From contig MU277688.1 of assembly GCA_022385805.1 (NCBI GenBank), forward strand, positions 333,328 through 397,327: DNA of 64,000 bases. The letters are read 5' to 3'. The notes beneath the pieces were generated by a model that saw only the letters and a list, made by a program, of their open reading frames with translations, had not been told where the DNA came from and did no database searches. Source of the stretch: Pilatotrama ljubarskyi. Taxonomy: Eukaryota > Basidiomycota > Agaricomycetes > Polyporales > Polyporaceae. Made by a program: the position numbers and the translations under genes. Numbering within the stretch: the stretch's first letter is position 1; each line of letters begins with the position of its first letter. This document shows positions 1 through 11,256 of the stretch, one piece after another.

Positions 1-2
1 CG

Positions 3-866
3 TCCCTTTACGATTTGCGCAGTCTCATCATAGAGGATTATTCCCCAGAGCTGGTATCCACCGTTCTCGCCCATGTCCGCGCACCGTTCATCAGATACCT
101 CCGCGTTGTCTGCTATGCCACCCGACCACGGCGCGAGGACAGCGAAGCTCTTGTCAGCTCCGAAGGCCTTCTGCGACCACTCCTGCCTCCTGATCCTTGG
201 GATCATCTCCAACTCGCTCTCGACGCTGGATCTGCCACGGCGAACATCTCCATCCGTGACGACATGTGCACCCTCACGGTATCCTCCGTGAAGGCAGGAT
301 ATTCATCGACTGCAACCCTGTCGGCCAGATTCGACAGACAGTGGACGCGTGTGGTCCCAACCGCCATGCAGGACCTGACGGACCTCTTTTCGAGCGCGAG
401 GATTACCACGCTCGTGATCCACGGTAGCTCCTACTATATCTTCCCCATGGACTGGATGAAGCTGTTCAATGCTCTGCCGTCCCTGGAAACCCTCGACTTG
501 ACCAGCAGCGGCACCTGGGTAGCAATGTGGCATGGCCTTCGCCGTGCAGGGCGTCTGCAGTCAGCCCCCGAAGACGTTGGTTGCCCGCGCCTCGCAACGA
601 TCCGGATCCGACATATATCGAGGCCCGAGGATAACTATCCCGCTCCTCCCGACGAGGATGATCTCAAGGTCATCAAGGATACCTTGCGCTGGCGAGCCAC
701 GCATGGCGTTCGACTCAGGAATCTGAGTTGGAGCATGTGTAGTGCGGAACATGCAGACTACGACGCAGCGCGCAAGAGATTCCTGGACGAGCTAAGACCT
801 TTTATCGAGGGGGCATTGGCGTACGAGTACATATCCGACAGTCCAGCTCCTGGAGTCGCGAGTTAG
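3..866 (+). CDS. F-box/LRR-type protein, C-terminal part (5' end outside window)
   Basis: The reading frame is open from the left edge (codons start at base 3) and ends at TAG 864-866, giving about 287 residues. No F-box is visible because the N-terminus is missing. The family call rests on leucine-rich spacing (for example FNALPSLETLDLTSSG) and on the ending: a stretch about one helper repeat long (LKVIKDTLRWRATHGVRL) that closely matches the end of the intact F-box protein at 27,913-29,718 (LDAIKRSLRFRAEHG). Proteins of this class in Agaricomycetes are SCF ubiquitin-ligase adaptors whose C-terminal repeats choose the substrate; no substrate can be inferred. No intron is needed in the visible part. 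An in-frame TTG at 15 is not a start. Confidence 0.75.
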   Translation, partial: SLYDLRSLIIEDYSPELVSTVLAHVRAPFIRYLRVVCYATRPRREDSEALVSSEGLLRPLLPPDPWDHLQLALDAGSATANISIRDDMCTLTVSSVKAGYSSTATLSARFDRQWTRVVPTAMQDLTDLFSSARITTLVIHGSSYYIFPMDWMKLFNALPSLETLDLTSSGTWVAMWHGLRRAGRLQSAPEDVGCPRLATIRIRHISRPEDNYPAPPDEDDLKVIKDTLRWRATHGVRLRNLSWSMCSAEHADYDAARKRFLDELRPFIEGALAYEYISDSPAPGVAS

Positions 867-1446
867 GCGGTCCGATCGTGAAGCCGCGAGGAGAGCGTAA
901 CGCCCTCCCAAAACTAGTACGACGCTGTCTGGCCCTCAAGTCTTCCGCCGTCCGGGTCGCTTGGCGTCTGCGTCTCCTTGCATGCACAGTGAGAGGTATG
1001 GCAACGATCCCACCATTGCTGCCCTCCGGATGACCTTGTGAAGCGCGACCGTGCATTGTGTAGCGACTTACAATAATACAGTAACTCCCACGAAGCTAGC
1101 CTACGAGCTCAGCAGACCGCTTCTGTGGATCAACTTCGCGGGGGAGATATAACTGCCCTTTTTATTGCCATGAATGAGCACTACCAGAACGTTGTGATAT
1201 TGTAGGCCGTTCCAGTTTGGCTCCAGGAACTGCAAACGACTGAGAAGGTGACGTTTGGAATGTGGTGAAAGGCCACAGCGGCGCTAAATGAAGTTAGCGA
1301 AGCGATTACGTAACAACCGCCTTTGACGCCAGTCCCAACGAAGGGACGCCGCTCGGAGTCGCCCTGTCTGACCCCTCCTCGCTCTTGCTCGCGAACCACA
1401 CTCATCGCAGCCTCCACGCAAAACATACGACGCGTAGAACAGCATC
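867..1446. other. Intergenic, SUMO promoter
   Basis: No supported coding sequence. Holds the 3' flank of the F-box gene and the promoter of the SUMO gene. I see no clear TATA box. Confidence 0.5.
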
Positions 1447-2134
1447 ATGTCTGACCAGGAGCAGAATCCAAACACTCAGGATGCTGAGCCCAAGGTAGAG
1501 GACCCGAACGCGCCCATCAACATCAAGGTGAGCAGGATCCAACCCATCTTAGTGCGCGGCGCGGGGGCACTATCTGCGCACGGCGGGGCCTCGGGCGGAG
1601 TGCGCTGATACGCGAGGTCTGTTGCTGTTGTAGGTGACGACACAGACGGGAGAAGAGGTGTTCTTCAAGATTAAGAGAAATACGAAGCTGAGCAAGCTTC
1701 AAGGGGCGTACGCGAGCAAAGTCGGCAAAGACGTCAACAGTATCCGGTGAGTAATCCTCTGTGCCCATCTGAGCTGTCCCAGTCCTTGCTTCGTCGCAAT
1801 CGCGCGAAGCCGGGGACGGGGAAGCTCGCGTGAATAAGCCTACTGGGCTTGGAAGCGCAAGTTATGCTGACGGCCGATCTCGTCTCTGTGCTTCGCAGGT
1901 TCCTATACGACGGTGCCAGAATAGGAGACGACGACACACCAGCCTCATTGGACATGGAAGACAACGGTACGCTCTTCAAGTCTTTCAATGCTTCATATGA
2001 CGCGGTATTGACCCTTGCCGCCTTTGTCAGATACGATCGATGTGATGGTAGAACGTACGTGCATCCTGTTGACGCCCGGATGGCATGTACTGACGACTTG
2101 GCCGCTGTCTACAGAGGTCGGAGGCTCAGCGTGA
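1447..2134 (+). CDS. SMT3: SUMO (small ubiquitin-like modifier)
   Basis: Five exons, 1447-1527, 1634-1746, 1899-1966, 2031-2054 and 2115-2134, give a 101-residue protein in phase throughout. After a flexible acidic N-tail (MSDQEQNPNTQDAEPK) comes the ubiquitin fold (INIKVTTQTGEEVFFKIKR, then KLSKLQGAYASKVGK and FLYDGARI) ending VEQVGG. The di-glycine is followed by only SA and a stop, so the precursor needs trimming by a Ulp-type protease before E1/E2 conjugation. SUMO is joined to lysines of nuclear proteins and acts in transcription, DNA repair and mitosis. Length and motif order match Smt3/SUMO closely. The last three exons are very short (68, 24 and 20 nt), so a naive open-reading-frame search would miss the protein. 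Confidence 0.96.
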
Positions 2135-3240
2135 CGTGGATGTGCCGATCGCCTCTCCTCTTGTCTCCCGTGTATCATTGCGCTGTCTCTATTTCTCGGT
2201 TGTCGTGTTCTCGTACGTCAAGTAATATTCAATGTATCATTGTACAGGCTCATGCACCTTCGTCTACGCATTGTTCCGACTCGTGGCCCTGCTAGATGCC
2301 TATGCGGACCTACGCGAAGTCCTGTAGTATTCGAGGCAATTTCCGTCAACTTGAGTTAACGACGGACCCCAACAAGCAATCTCGGAAATGCACACTCTCG
2401 GGTTTTCATAGAACCGAGCTGTCTCAAGTTTCCGGCGCAAGAGAGCTGCACGCTGGCTTCTTGAATCAGCGAGACCGCAAACTGGGCCTACATCTAGATT
2501 GCCAAGTATATGTAGTCCAGAGCCGCCATGTCGAGAGTACCTTCTGTGGCGGGCATCCGCATGCCTCTTGAATCCGCGAGCACTGCCGTCGGCACATCTA
2601 CCATCTCCATCGGAGGCACTGCTCCCCATCGCGGTGCCGATCGTCTTCGTGAACAGCGACGCCGTGCGATTGGCTTGCGAACGCACTTCGAAGACCTCTT
2701 GGAGGGAGCTACTGTACGACACCCTGAAGGGTACATTATGACTGCATCATCGTCTATGCATGGCTTCACAGCCTTCGCACAAGTAATTTGCATCGCACCG
2801 CACAAGGCGGAGAGATGTGGGGGGCTGTGCCGTCCTGCTCTCGTCTCCCCACTTCATAATCACCGCGACGCTATGGCCTACCGTATGTGATGCGGTCGCG
2901 TCCGGCCCTCGGGGAAGAGACTCACTACTACTCGAGCGAGTAGTACGGTATTGGCAGGCGCCTGCGCTATCTCACGGCTGTGACAGTGAAGCGCCCAATT
3001 GAAGTTCCCGGACCCGGCGGACCGGACCTTCGTTCACCGGGCCTTTCGCAGTGCGGGGAAATGACGGCGAGTCTGAGGACGTACACTCGAGGCCATCTCG
3101 TTTTGTGCAACGACGACGACGGTGCTGCCCAACGGCCGTCCAAGTGGCATTGTAGAGGTTAGGACGGTATGACAGCCTCAACGAGCCTAACATTGATGTG
3201 AGCTGAATACTTATTGCTAAGTGAGCGACGGCACCAGAGG
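2135..3240. other. Intergenic, 1.1 kb
   Basis: Several overlapping open frames of 80-140 codons occur on both strands here, but none has a recognisable domain, a convincing start or mutual exclusivity with the others. I see no repeat structure. Treated as non-coding. Confidence 0.4.
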
Positions 3241-3784
3241 ATGCCGCAGGACAACTCCAATATGATGTCGGATCCACAGGCATTGAAGCGGAGAGAACGA
3301 AAACAATACCCGTTCTTTCTCTCCTACCGCACTCGCTGGTACGCAAACGCGTCGTACCGACCGCCCATTTTGCGCCAGGCTCATGCAGATTGCTCGTAGG
3401 ATCGACAATGACCAGTACTCACACATCAACAACTCGGTCTACTACCACCTCTTCGACTCCATCGTCAACACCTACCTCATCAAGCACGCTCACCTCTCGC
3501 CTTCCAGCTCTCCCTACATTGGCCTCGTCGTATCCTCCTACTGTCACTTCTTCTCCCCCTTGTCCTTCCCGGCAGTACTTGACCTCGGGCTCAGGGTGAC
3601 CAGCCTTGGCAAAAGTTCCGTCTCCTACGAGGTAGCTGTCTTCGAAGAAGGGAGGGACATTCCTAGTGCTGTCGGTGGTTATACCCACGTCTTTGTCGAC
3701 CGCATAACAAGGAAGAGCGCCCCGATCACTGCCGAAACAAGAGACGGCCTAGCCCGCCTGCTACCGGCAGCCGCCAAACTATGA
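3241..3784 (+). CDS. Hotdog-fold thioesterase (4HBT family)
   Basis: Two exons, 3241-3338 and 3400-3784, separated by a 61-nt GT-AG intron, encode 160 residues. Splicing completes the codon for W and gives YRTRWIDNDQYSHINNSVYY, the diagnostic R-W-x-D-x-D-x-x-x-H-x-x-N core of 4-hydroxybenzoyl-CoA/acyl-CoA thioesterases; the second Asp and the HINN segment are the catalytic region. The rest (FYCHFFSPLSFP-like strand, then YEVAVFEEG and GGYTHVFVDR) follows the hotdog beta-sheet. Family members hydrolyse acyl-CoA or related thioesters; the substrate is unknown. There is no obvious targeting peptide. The ATG at 3241 was taken as the first in-frame ATG; ATGs at 3262 and 3265 are alternatives. Confidence 0.88.
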
Positions 3785-3962
3785 TCCTCACCTGTTATCA
3801 TGACCACGTCTGTGTCAAAACCGTGGAGTGTACGCCGCGCGCTGGATCTCCAAGTCTACACACTCGTATTCACACAACACGTTCCATTTGTGCTACAGTG
3901 GTCAGTTGTCGCCGCAGGCACCACTTCAGTGGCTGATTCCCCGCCCAGCGGTATACCATATC

Positions 3963-5918
3963 TCATTGCTTGCTGTCTTCCGGGTCCGATAGGCGTGCTA
4001 TAACCTTCCGCTCCACATGACTGGCAAATCCCTCGAATAACGCTCTATCCGCCCCCCTCAACCAGTCGAAGACCAGTTCCAGGCTCGCCTCTGAGGTGTC
4101 CCCAGTTGCCTTCGCCCCTGCTAGGGATCGCACCCGACACACCAACTGAGGAGTGTTAGGAAGACTGTTCTCGACGGCCATAGCGTCGCGTTTCTTCCTC
4201 CGAGCCGCGCGAGACCAAGTATTTGCGTCAGCGGAGACAACCACGTCCACCGCCTCGGCACCCGGTTCCGCTGCTGTCTCCTGGATTTCGAGACCGTCGA
4301 CGGAATTTAAAACAGAAAGGACGATAGCTGCGACTTGCGCAGATGATCGCGCTTGCGTTATGCGCTGGTGAAAAGTATTTCGCGCCGGCATCAGATGCTG
4401 TATCCCGCCATGCGTCAGGCGAGCGAGTCCCTCGCGGGAGGTCAGCCGATTACCTCGTTAGCGGACCATCAGACTTACATCTGGTAGATGGACGTCTCCG
4501 AAAGACCAGGCTATCACCCATCGACGAGTCTGGCCTTGCACAAGCTCAGAGATGGCATAGTTGTTAATCTGCAGGGTTATCAGAAGCTTCATGTTAACGT
4601 GACAGTGTATCGTCGCACTCACGTTGTTCTCTCGAAGGAGTTGCACAATATGGGTCAAGCTCGACATCTTCCCTAGCATCGACGTGAACCATCTGTTCCG
4701 AGAGCGGTATGAGCGCGACCATAGTCCCCATACCACCTTCGGGTACTCGCCTGCATCGTTCCCGCAATTTCAGACTCTCCTCCACCATCCGGCCCACAAA
4801 CCCCGCCTCTCCGCCCGGCGTGATCATCTCGACGTCCGCCCCGGTACAAACCTGTATAGACCCCTGACGTTCAAGTTGGTCGGGTCGATATCGGTGTCGA
4901 GATACGTACAGCGTTCGGCCCGAGCTCCTTGGCTTCGGCGGATTGCAACACTTCGTCCCGACTGCTGTAGAACGGGGGATTGCACATCGTGAAGTCATAT
5001 TGCACATTGCTGAATGTCCCCTCATGCTCAATCTTCATCCTGTGCGGCAGCAGCGTCCGAACCTACCTTTCCAATAGCGAGCAGAGGATAGGGCCTGCGG
5101 GGTCGACGTGGACCACCTTGATGCGATCCTGGAGGCCATTGGCTTGCACGTTCCTGCACGCGGACTGATACGACTGCTCGTCGACCTCTGCAGTGCATCA
5201 GCAAACGTAATGTGACCAAAGTTGCGATACGACGTCACCAGTTGCCGTGAAAGACCAGTTTGGACGCGTCCGACACCCCAGGAGCGGATATATCGCCGAT
5301 GCGCCTGTGCCTCTGCCAGAAGTTGACTCGGCCGTCATAGGATCGTGTACCTCTGAAAACGCTTACATGTCCAGGCCAAGTACAGGACGTTCTGAAGCCT
5401 CGCCCAGGGCAAGCGATACCGCGTCTACGACATCCTGTAGCCACAGAATATAGTTGAGCCTGCTCACGCCGAGAGCATGCCTATGGTCAGTAACAAATCA
5501 GCCAGGCATCGGAGAAAGGCTGGCACCTGTTCGGGACCTTAAGACCTGTGAGATACTCTGCCTCGTTGTCCAACTTAGCAGATGTAGAACTCACCGGAGG
5601 GCAGAGGCGATCGGGGGGCAGCTCGGTCTTGAGACCAAAGTCTCGAAGCAGGATAGCTTCAGTGAGCAGCCTGCCAGATACCCCTCAGCAAACGGCATCC
5701 GCGCATATAGTGAGCGCGTGCGTCGTACCTCTGCGATAGTTCGTTTTTGAAGTCGATGGTCGGCCCTTTCGGGGTCAGAATGATACTATGATATCCGATG
5801 CCGTCGGTACCTGCGTCACAAGTTCCTGCTGTGGTACTCACTGCGGCTTCAAAGGCGGATATGCCTCAGCCAGGGCGAGAAAGTCCGGTGAATTGCGGTA
5901 TGGGTTCCGCGAATGCAT
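3963..5918 (-). CDS. METTL16: METTL16-type U6 snRNA m6A methyltransferase
   Basis: Eleven exons on the minus strand: 5842-5918, 5729-5785, 5595-5670, about 5367-5461, 5239-5312, 5067-5187, 4910-5039, 4751-4851, 4623-4692, 4479-4568, 3963-4397; about 440 residues. Visible landmarks are the start MHSRNPYR, then [23 protein letters not shown], the SAM-binding loop [12 protein letters not shown], the catalytic CNPPF (NPPF tetrad of N6-adenine methyltransferases), [14 protein letters not shown] and [14 protein letters not shown]16 orthologues methylate A in the ACAGA box of U6 snRNA, the base that pairs with 5' splice sites. The tail after 4397 is fungal-specific and alanine-rich. Two oddities: the intron 4693-4750 has a GC donor, and the exon 3/4 junction (5595 to about 5460) does not keep phase with canonical sites. 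The gene lies head-to-tail with Clf1. Confidence 0.88.
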
Positions 5919-6237
5919 GGCAGTCCACCCTTATGGAACACCGGTACCCAATAATTGCCGTCGCCGGGTCTGAGAACTCAGAAAAGGTGGATGTACTCCG
6001 AGGTGGATGACGCCCGGGTCAAGTTCATTCGTAGAACATAAGCGCCCAACGGAGACAAAATATTACGCATGGGCGATGCATCGATGAGGTGGAGAGGCAC
6101 GAACGAACCCGCAAGCGCAGCATCCAGTAAGCACTGGCCTAAAGTGTACAGCACAAGGCAGCAAGCGTCGTATTAGTACAACCAAAGAGGATGCGGGTCC
6201 ATAACAAATGAAGCTCGAGAGAATACAACACGACCAA

Positions 6238-9066
6238 CTAGTCCCCGTCCCCGTTTGAACTCGCGACATCGCTATGACCGTCATCCGCTCTATCACGCGC
6301 GTCGCGGTTGGTACTCTCAGCAGATTGCTGTGCCGAGCCGTTGGAGTTTGATGACTCCGCGTTCCCGTTCGCATTGGCGTTGGCTGCAGCCGCCGCGGCA
6401 AAACCAGACAGTGCGGTAGTGGATGCGCCCCCGCTCTTGGCCTGTGCCGCCTTCCAGGCATGCGCCATCTGCAGGAACTTGAACGTAGTAGGATTCGCCT
6501 CGCGCTCGTCGTCCGCAAAGACGATGTCCCAGTCTGTGAGACGGGTGATGAGTCAAGGATATGGTTGGAAAGGTGATGAACCCGAAGCGTACCCTCCACC
6601 GTCTGCCCGGTCTCCTTGTCGACAATGCGGCGCTTGCTGGTGATGGGCATCATGCCCTGCACCTTGACAACGTCCTCGGCCGTGCCGTACTTCTCCTCGA
6701 AGGCCTTCCAGATCTCCAGCAGAACGACACGCTGCAGGCGTTGCATGAGCGAAGCTGATCAGCACACCACATAGCGGAACGTTCATACCTCGTGCTTCAA
6801 GCCCTTGCTCTTCAGGTCCTTGTAGCCACGCTCGAAGACTTGACGCGCGCGCACGGGGTCGCCCTCGACCATCGGCACCTCCTCCTCTTCCTCGCCCTCC
6901 GCCTCCTCACGCATGGCTCGTGGAATGGGAATGGGCTCCGCCTCGAAGGTGGCGTATGAGATCCAGACCTTGACGTGGCCGCTGATCTTGACGAGCCGCT
7001 CGTAGAGCTCGCGCGCCTTCTCGCGTTCGCCCTCTTCCGTCTCGAAGTCGATGTAGGCCTTCCACAGGAGCTCGGGCATCGACAGTGCTGGCTGCGAGAC
7101 GCCGAGCTCGTATATGGCGCGCACGCGGGGAAAATCCTCCAGCTGCGTCTCCAGTTCGGCATACTTGATCCAGGCGGCAGAGTTTGTCGGGTCCCACTAC
7201 ACGAGTATTAGCTTCCAGTCCAGGCCCGGGGTCGACGCCGCTCACCTCAATGTATTTCTCGTACAACGTACGGACGCGGTCAAACTCGCGGAGCTGAAGA
7301 GCTGCGTAAGCATGGATGTCGGCCATAGGAAATCGGGGACGTACGTCAAACTCAAGCTGGATATACCCCTTGAACAGCGCCTCCTTCGGACACATGCCGA
7401 TCGCAGTCCCCAGGATCTTGCGCGCCGCCGTCAAGTTGAGCTGTCGTACTTCGAACCGCGCGAATGTGATCCATAGCTTGGCGAAGGTGAACTGCTTGTG
7501 CGGGACGACTCTGATAGCCGTCTCGTATATCTGCCGCGCGCGCTCGTAATCCTAATACAGGATCAGTCGCCGAGCGCACGAGGATAGCAGAAAGCCCACA
7601 CGAACCTTTGTCTCGATCTCCTCAAACAGAGCGTAGTATAACCAGAGGAAGATGTACCTCCTCCAATGCCTCTTTTCTCCACCTGGAGGTACCTGCGCCA
7701 CCGCCCTCTCGTAGACTTCTCGAACGCGGTTGGTCGCGCGCTCCTCTTCTTCAGCGGTCACGCCCTCTTCCCTGAGGTCCCGCAATGCGCCCTCCTCGAG
7801 ACGCGCATAGTCAAACCAGACGTCGTAGTTTCGACCGTCGTGGGAGAGCTCCTCCTCGTACTGTATTCGGCGCTTCCCGAGGACGGTGGACTCCAGCGTT
7901 GAACGGGTACCGTGCTGTTTCTCGAACTTTGTGTACGCAGCGTACAACGCGGCGGATTTTGAGCGCGGCAGTCTTGAGAGTGCAAACTGGAAGAGGGGAT
8001 TAGCCGACGACGACCTTACTCACGGGTTGCACACGACGTACCTTGTAGATCACTCGCGCGCGCTCGTATTCCTTCAGGCGAGTCTCCATCTTGGCAAACG
8101 CGTTGAATACCGCCTGTGCCTTCTCGATCTGCTCTTCGTCGTCGCCGAAGAACTCAAGCGCCGTCTGGAAGACTTCGCGGGCCTTGTCGAGCTTGCCGCG
8201 CTCCTCCTCAAACTTGCCCCACTTGACCCAGACGCGGGGCTCCGGGCGTACGGCGACCCACCGCTCGTAGATGGCGCTGGCGCGGTCAAGCTCGTTGTAG
8301 CGCTGCTCCATTTTGATGTAGGCTTGCCATGCCTTGTCGTCGGGCTCCCATTGCATCCAACGCTCGAAGACCTGGCGAGCGCCGGGGACGTTGCCAAGGA
8401 GTTCTTCGAGGTAGACGTATTTGTACCACAGCTGGTCGACGCGAGGGAGGAGAGTGACTGCGCGATCGAAGAGGTTGCGCGCATGCTGGACGTTGCGGCC
8501 CTTGAGCTCCATTTCGGTGTAGGAGAGCCATAGCTGGACGCTGCGGGGATCGACGTCGAGGGCACGTTCGAAGACGGAGCGGGAGCGGGCGTATTCGCCT
8601 TGACTGGCCTAAACCAAAGTTGGGATGCGAGGATGATGAGACAAAGCATTCATGACGCACCTCCCAATTGGCGTACTGCAGCCACTCTTTTCTACGCGAG
8701 CATCGGCACAGTGCTAAGGTGGGAGGCAAGAATGAACGTACATGCTCGATCTTGTCTGCCTAATGCGTTTCTCAAATTCCTCGCGCTTGCGCCCCCGGTA
8801 CTCGTGAAGCTCTTCGAAGTCCTCAACGCGCTGCTTGGGCGCGCGGAACTGGGACTCTTGCCGTTCTTGAGCCTAACGTGGAGTCGAGGTGTGAACTCCA
8901 ACCCAGTTAGCGGCATGAGGAGAAAGCGCACATCTCTGAGAAGCTGTTCGGCGGTAACCTGGATGGCGGCGGGTGCCCTGTTCTTGATTCTGAGGACGCG
9001 AGCATTAGGCGGATAGAGGCTACGGATGAGCGAGAGCGTGTACCTCGGTGCCCTACCGTCCTGCAT
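6238..9066 (-). CDS. CLF1: Pre-mRNA splicing factor Clf1/Crooked neck (HAT repeats)
   Basis: Ten exons (9044-9066, 8932-8989, 8742-8872, 8661-8691, 8042-8608, 7606-7986, 7246-7551, 6789-7196, 6593-6731, 6238-6533) encode 779 residues with phase kept at every junction. The protein opens [20 protein letters not shown], the hallmark N-terminus of Clf1/CRNKL1/Cwf4, followed by an almost unbroken array of half-a-TPR repeats (for example [40 protein letters not shown]). Clf1 is a scaffold of the Prp19-associated (NineTeen) complex and helps bring the tri-snRNP to the branch-site complex. The C-terminus ([20 protein letters not shown]) is conserved and ends in a low-complexity Ala/Asn/Ser tail. It is transcribed in the same direction as METTL16, whose start is 319 bp beyond its stop. 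Confidence 0.96.
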
Positions 9067-9430
9067 GATGGCTAGCGCTGCAGCAGGCAGAGACAGCTAA
9101 ACAGTAGTCTGGTTTACGCAAAAAGCAGGAGAGGGGAAGCCGGAGTGTAGAAAGACGGAGGCAGGCGAGGATAAGGACGGGGACGGGGAGAAGGACGAGG
9201 AGGACGAGGACGAGGAACGAGCGAGTGCGTCAACAAGCGCCCACCAAGCGCCCCGGGCGTATTTCCAAATCGGGCGCCTCAGCGCCTCCCACGGCGGCCT
9301 ACTACTGGCCTACTGCGTGCCACATGGCAAACTCACTCGAACATCGCTGCTCAGTGCTCACCATGTTGAAGTTCTTGAAGTTTTTGCGGAAGAGGAGGTA
9401 CTCATAAGAATAACTCGGAAATGCGAGTCA
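9067..9430. other. Divergent promoter between CLF1 and an F-box gene
   Basis: 364 bp between the CLF1 start (minus) and the F-box gene start (plus). It contains a purine-rich stretch with GGACGGGGA-like and GAGGACGAG-like units at about 9160-9220. No coding sequence is supported. Confidence 0.5.
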
Positions 9431-11256
9431 ATGCTGATGCTGCAATCCAGACCACGTGCGGGTCGCAGTCAGTCCCGCGATGTACATCAGGCTGTAGGAG
9501 GCAACACGAATGCTGGTGGTCCGCCAAACGATTCTTCTCAGGCCGAGACGGTGTCTTTCGTTCTCGAGTGGCGTGCCCGCAACGCTTGCGCTGAAGATGC
9601 AGAGGTAGTCGCGCTGAGGACGCTGTCAAATGCGCAGCAGGCGATCAACCGACTCCCGGTAGAACTGCTCGTCGAGATCTTCCTCCAGATCCCTGGCGAG
9701 AACCACCTCGGTGATTTACTGAACACTACACGCAATGGGTGCGGATCACCGCGGTCTGTCGGCATTGGCGTACCACCATCATAGACCACAGTTGTTTCTG
9801 GCGTTTCGTCGTCGTTTTCCGTCGGCCTGGATGGCTTCAGCTCACGCTTCAACGCTCCCGCGATACATCGATACGCATAGTGGTCCGGGATGCACTCACT
9901 TTTACCGCTTTTCTGCAAGGTGTCCTACCTCATCGCAATCGCATCGAGTTTCTGGAGCTCAGAATTGATCACCGGGACCGCTTCGCTGCTGCGGCTCGTA
10001 TTACACCTTTACTGGACGCGCACCTCCTCTCGCTCAAGGGCCTCGTCATCAAAATATGTGGGGGTGCCTTTGAGCCCATACTGCCGCAGGATTACAAGAC
10101 CTGCCTCCTCCACCCTGCACAATACCCCTGCTTGTTCCAACTCGACCTCCTCGCCGTTACCGTTCCTTGGACTCCTCTCCTTCTGTCACAGCTTACGACG
10201 CTATCCCTTTTCGATTGCCGTATTTCCCAGGCCCAGATGCCTGCCCACGAAGTATTCGATGTGCTACGACATGGCCGCCGCCTGAAGAGTATCCGGCTCT
10301 GGAACTTCCTGAGCGGAGCTTGCTCTGATTACCCCTCCGGGTCGAGTACCGCCATTGTACTACCCGACCTGCAATCTCTCACCGTCCAAGACACAGCTCT
10401 ATGGATTGGTCACTTCGTGGCCCGTGTCCAATTGCCGTCCACGGGCCAGATCCACTTGGACGGGCGTGCAGCAATGGACGGCAACTGGCACAACCCTTCC
10501 ACCTATCAGGCACTCCTATCTTCTCAGCTTACAGACCTGCCTGCCTTGAGCTCCGTCACGACGGTGTCTCTCTACATTAATAGGAGCAGCAGTTTTCAAA
10601 ATCTCCAATGCACTGGCCCTCAAGTCACAATATGCTCTTCTATGTCGACGCAGAACCCCTTTCTGGCTCTCAGCCCAAGCCAGCTTCTGCAAGCGTCGCT
10701 CGAACATACGCAGGAGCGGCTGCGCCCCGCAACGGTTACCCACTTGTCCCTGAAGATGTTGACACACCTGGTCAGCAGCACGGTCTTTGAGAAGTTTTTC
10801 GACGCGTTGCCGCATCTACGCTCCTTGTCGGTGGCGTCTCTTAATCGGCTGGGGGAACACTACCCGCCTCCGCTATCTCTACTGCAATCCCTCGCTACGC
10901 CGTCAGGTTCAGCTGCTGCCCTGCCGACTTCAGAGGGCGAGGCAAATCTGGACCTCGCCGGGGAGGATTCACACACAGGAGGCCCTGTCCGCTGTCCGGA
11001 GCTTAAAGACGTGTCTTTCCATGGGATGAGTTGGAGTCACGGCCATTTCCTAGACGCCCTCGTTGGCTGCCTCCGCAAGCGCACACACGGAGCAGCGCGG
11101 AAGATGAGGCTCGTGTCGGTCAGCATCATCATCGATAGCTTACCTGAAGGGGAGTGGGACGCCAAGAAGTCCTACTTCGCAGAACAGATGAGTGCCTTTG
11201 CATCAGGCAGTCGCTTCTCTACATACACACCAGAATGGATGGATTCTGTCCTATAG
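9431..11256 (+). CDS. F-box/LRR protein with a frameshift inside the F-box
   Basis: From ATG 9431 the frame reads through a Ser/Gln-rich leader to INRLPVELLVEIFLQIPGEN, the first half of an F-box. The second half (QWVRITAVCRHWRTTII) and about 500 residues of leucine-rich sequence continue in another frame to the stop at 11,254-11,256. No AG acceptor lies between the two halves (9711-9736), so an intron cannot repair the shift; splicing 9711-9784 restores phase but would remove the conserved CRHWR segment. The gene is therefore either a recently broken copy or carries a 1-2 base sequence error. An intact product would be about 600 residues, the size of the intact paralogue at 27,913. F-box proteins recruit substrates to SCF ubiquitin ligases. 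Confidence 0.75.

Noticed and set aside
2300..2890. Overlapping open frames of 90-140 codons on both strands
   Set aside because: They overlap each other, lack ATG-context or domain support, and look like chance frames in GC-rich DNA.
9711..9784. A 74-nt GT-AG intron that would restore the frame of the 9.4-kb F-box gene
   Set aside because: It would excise the conserved VRITAVCRHWRTTII half of the F-box.
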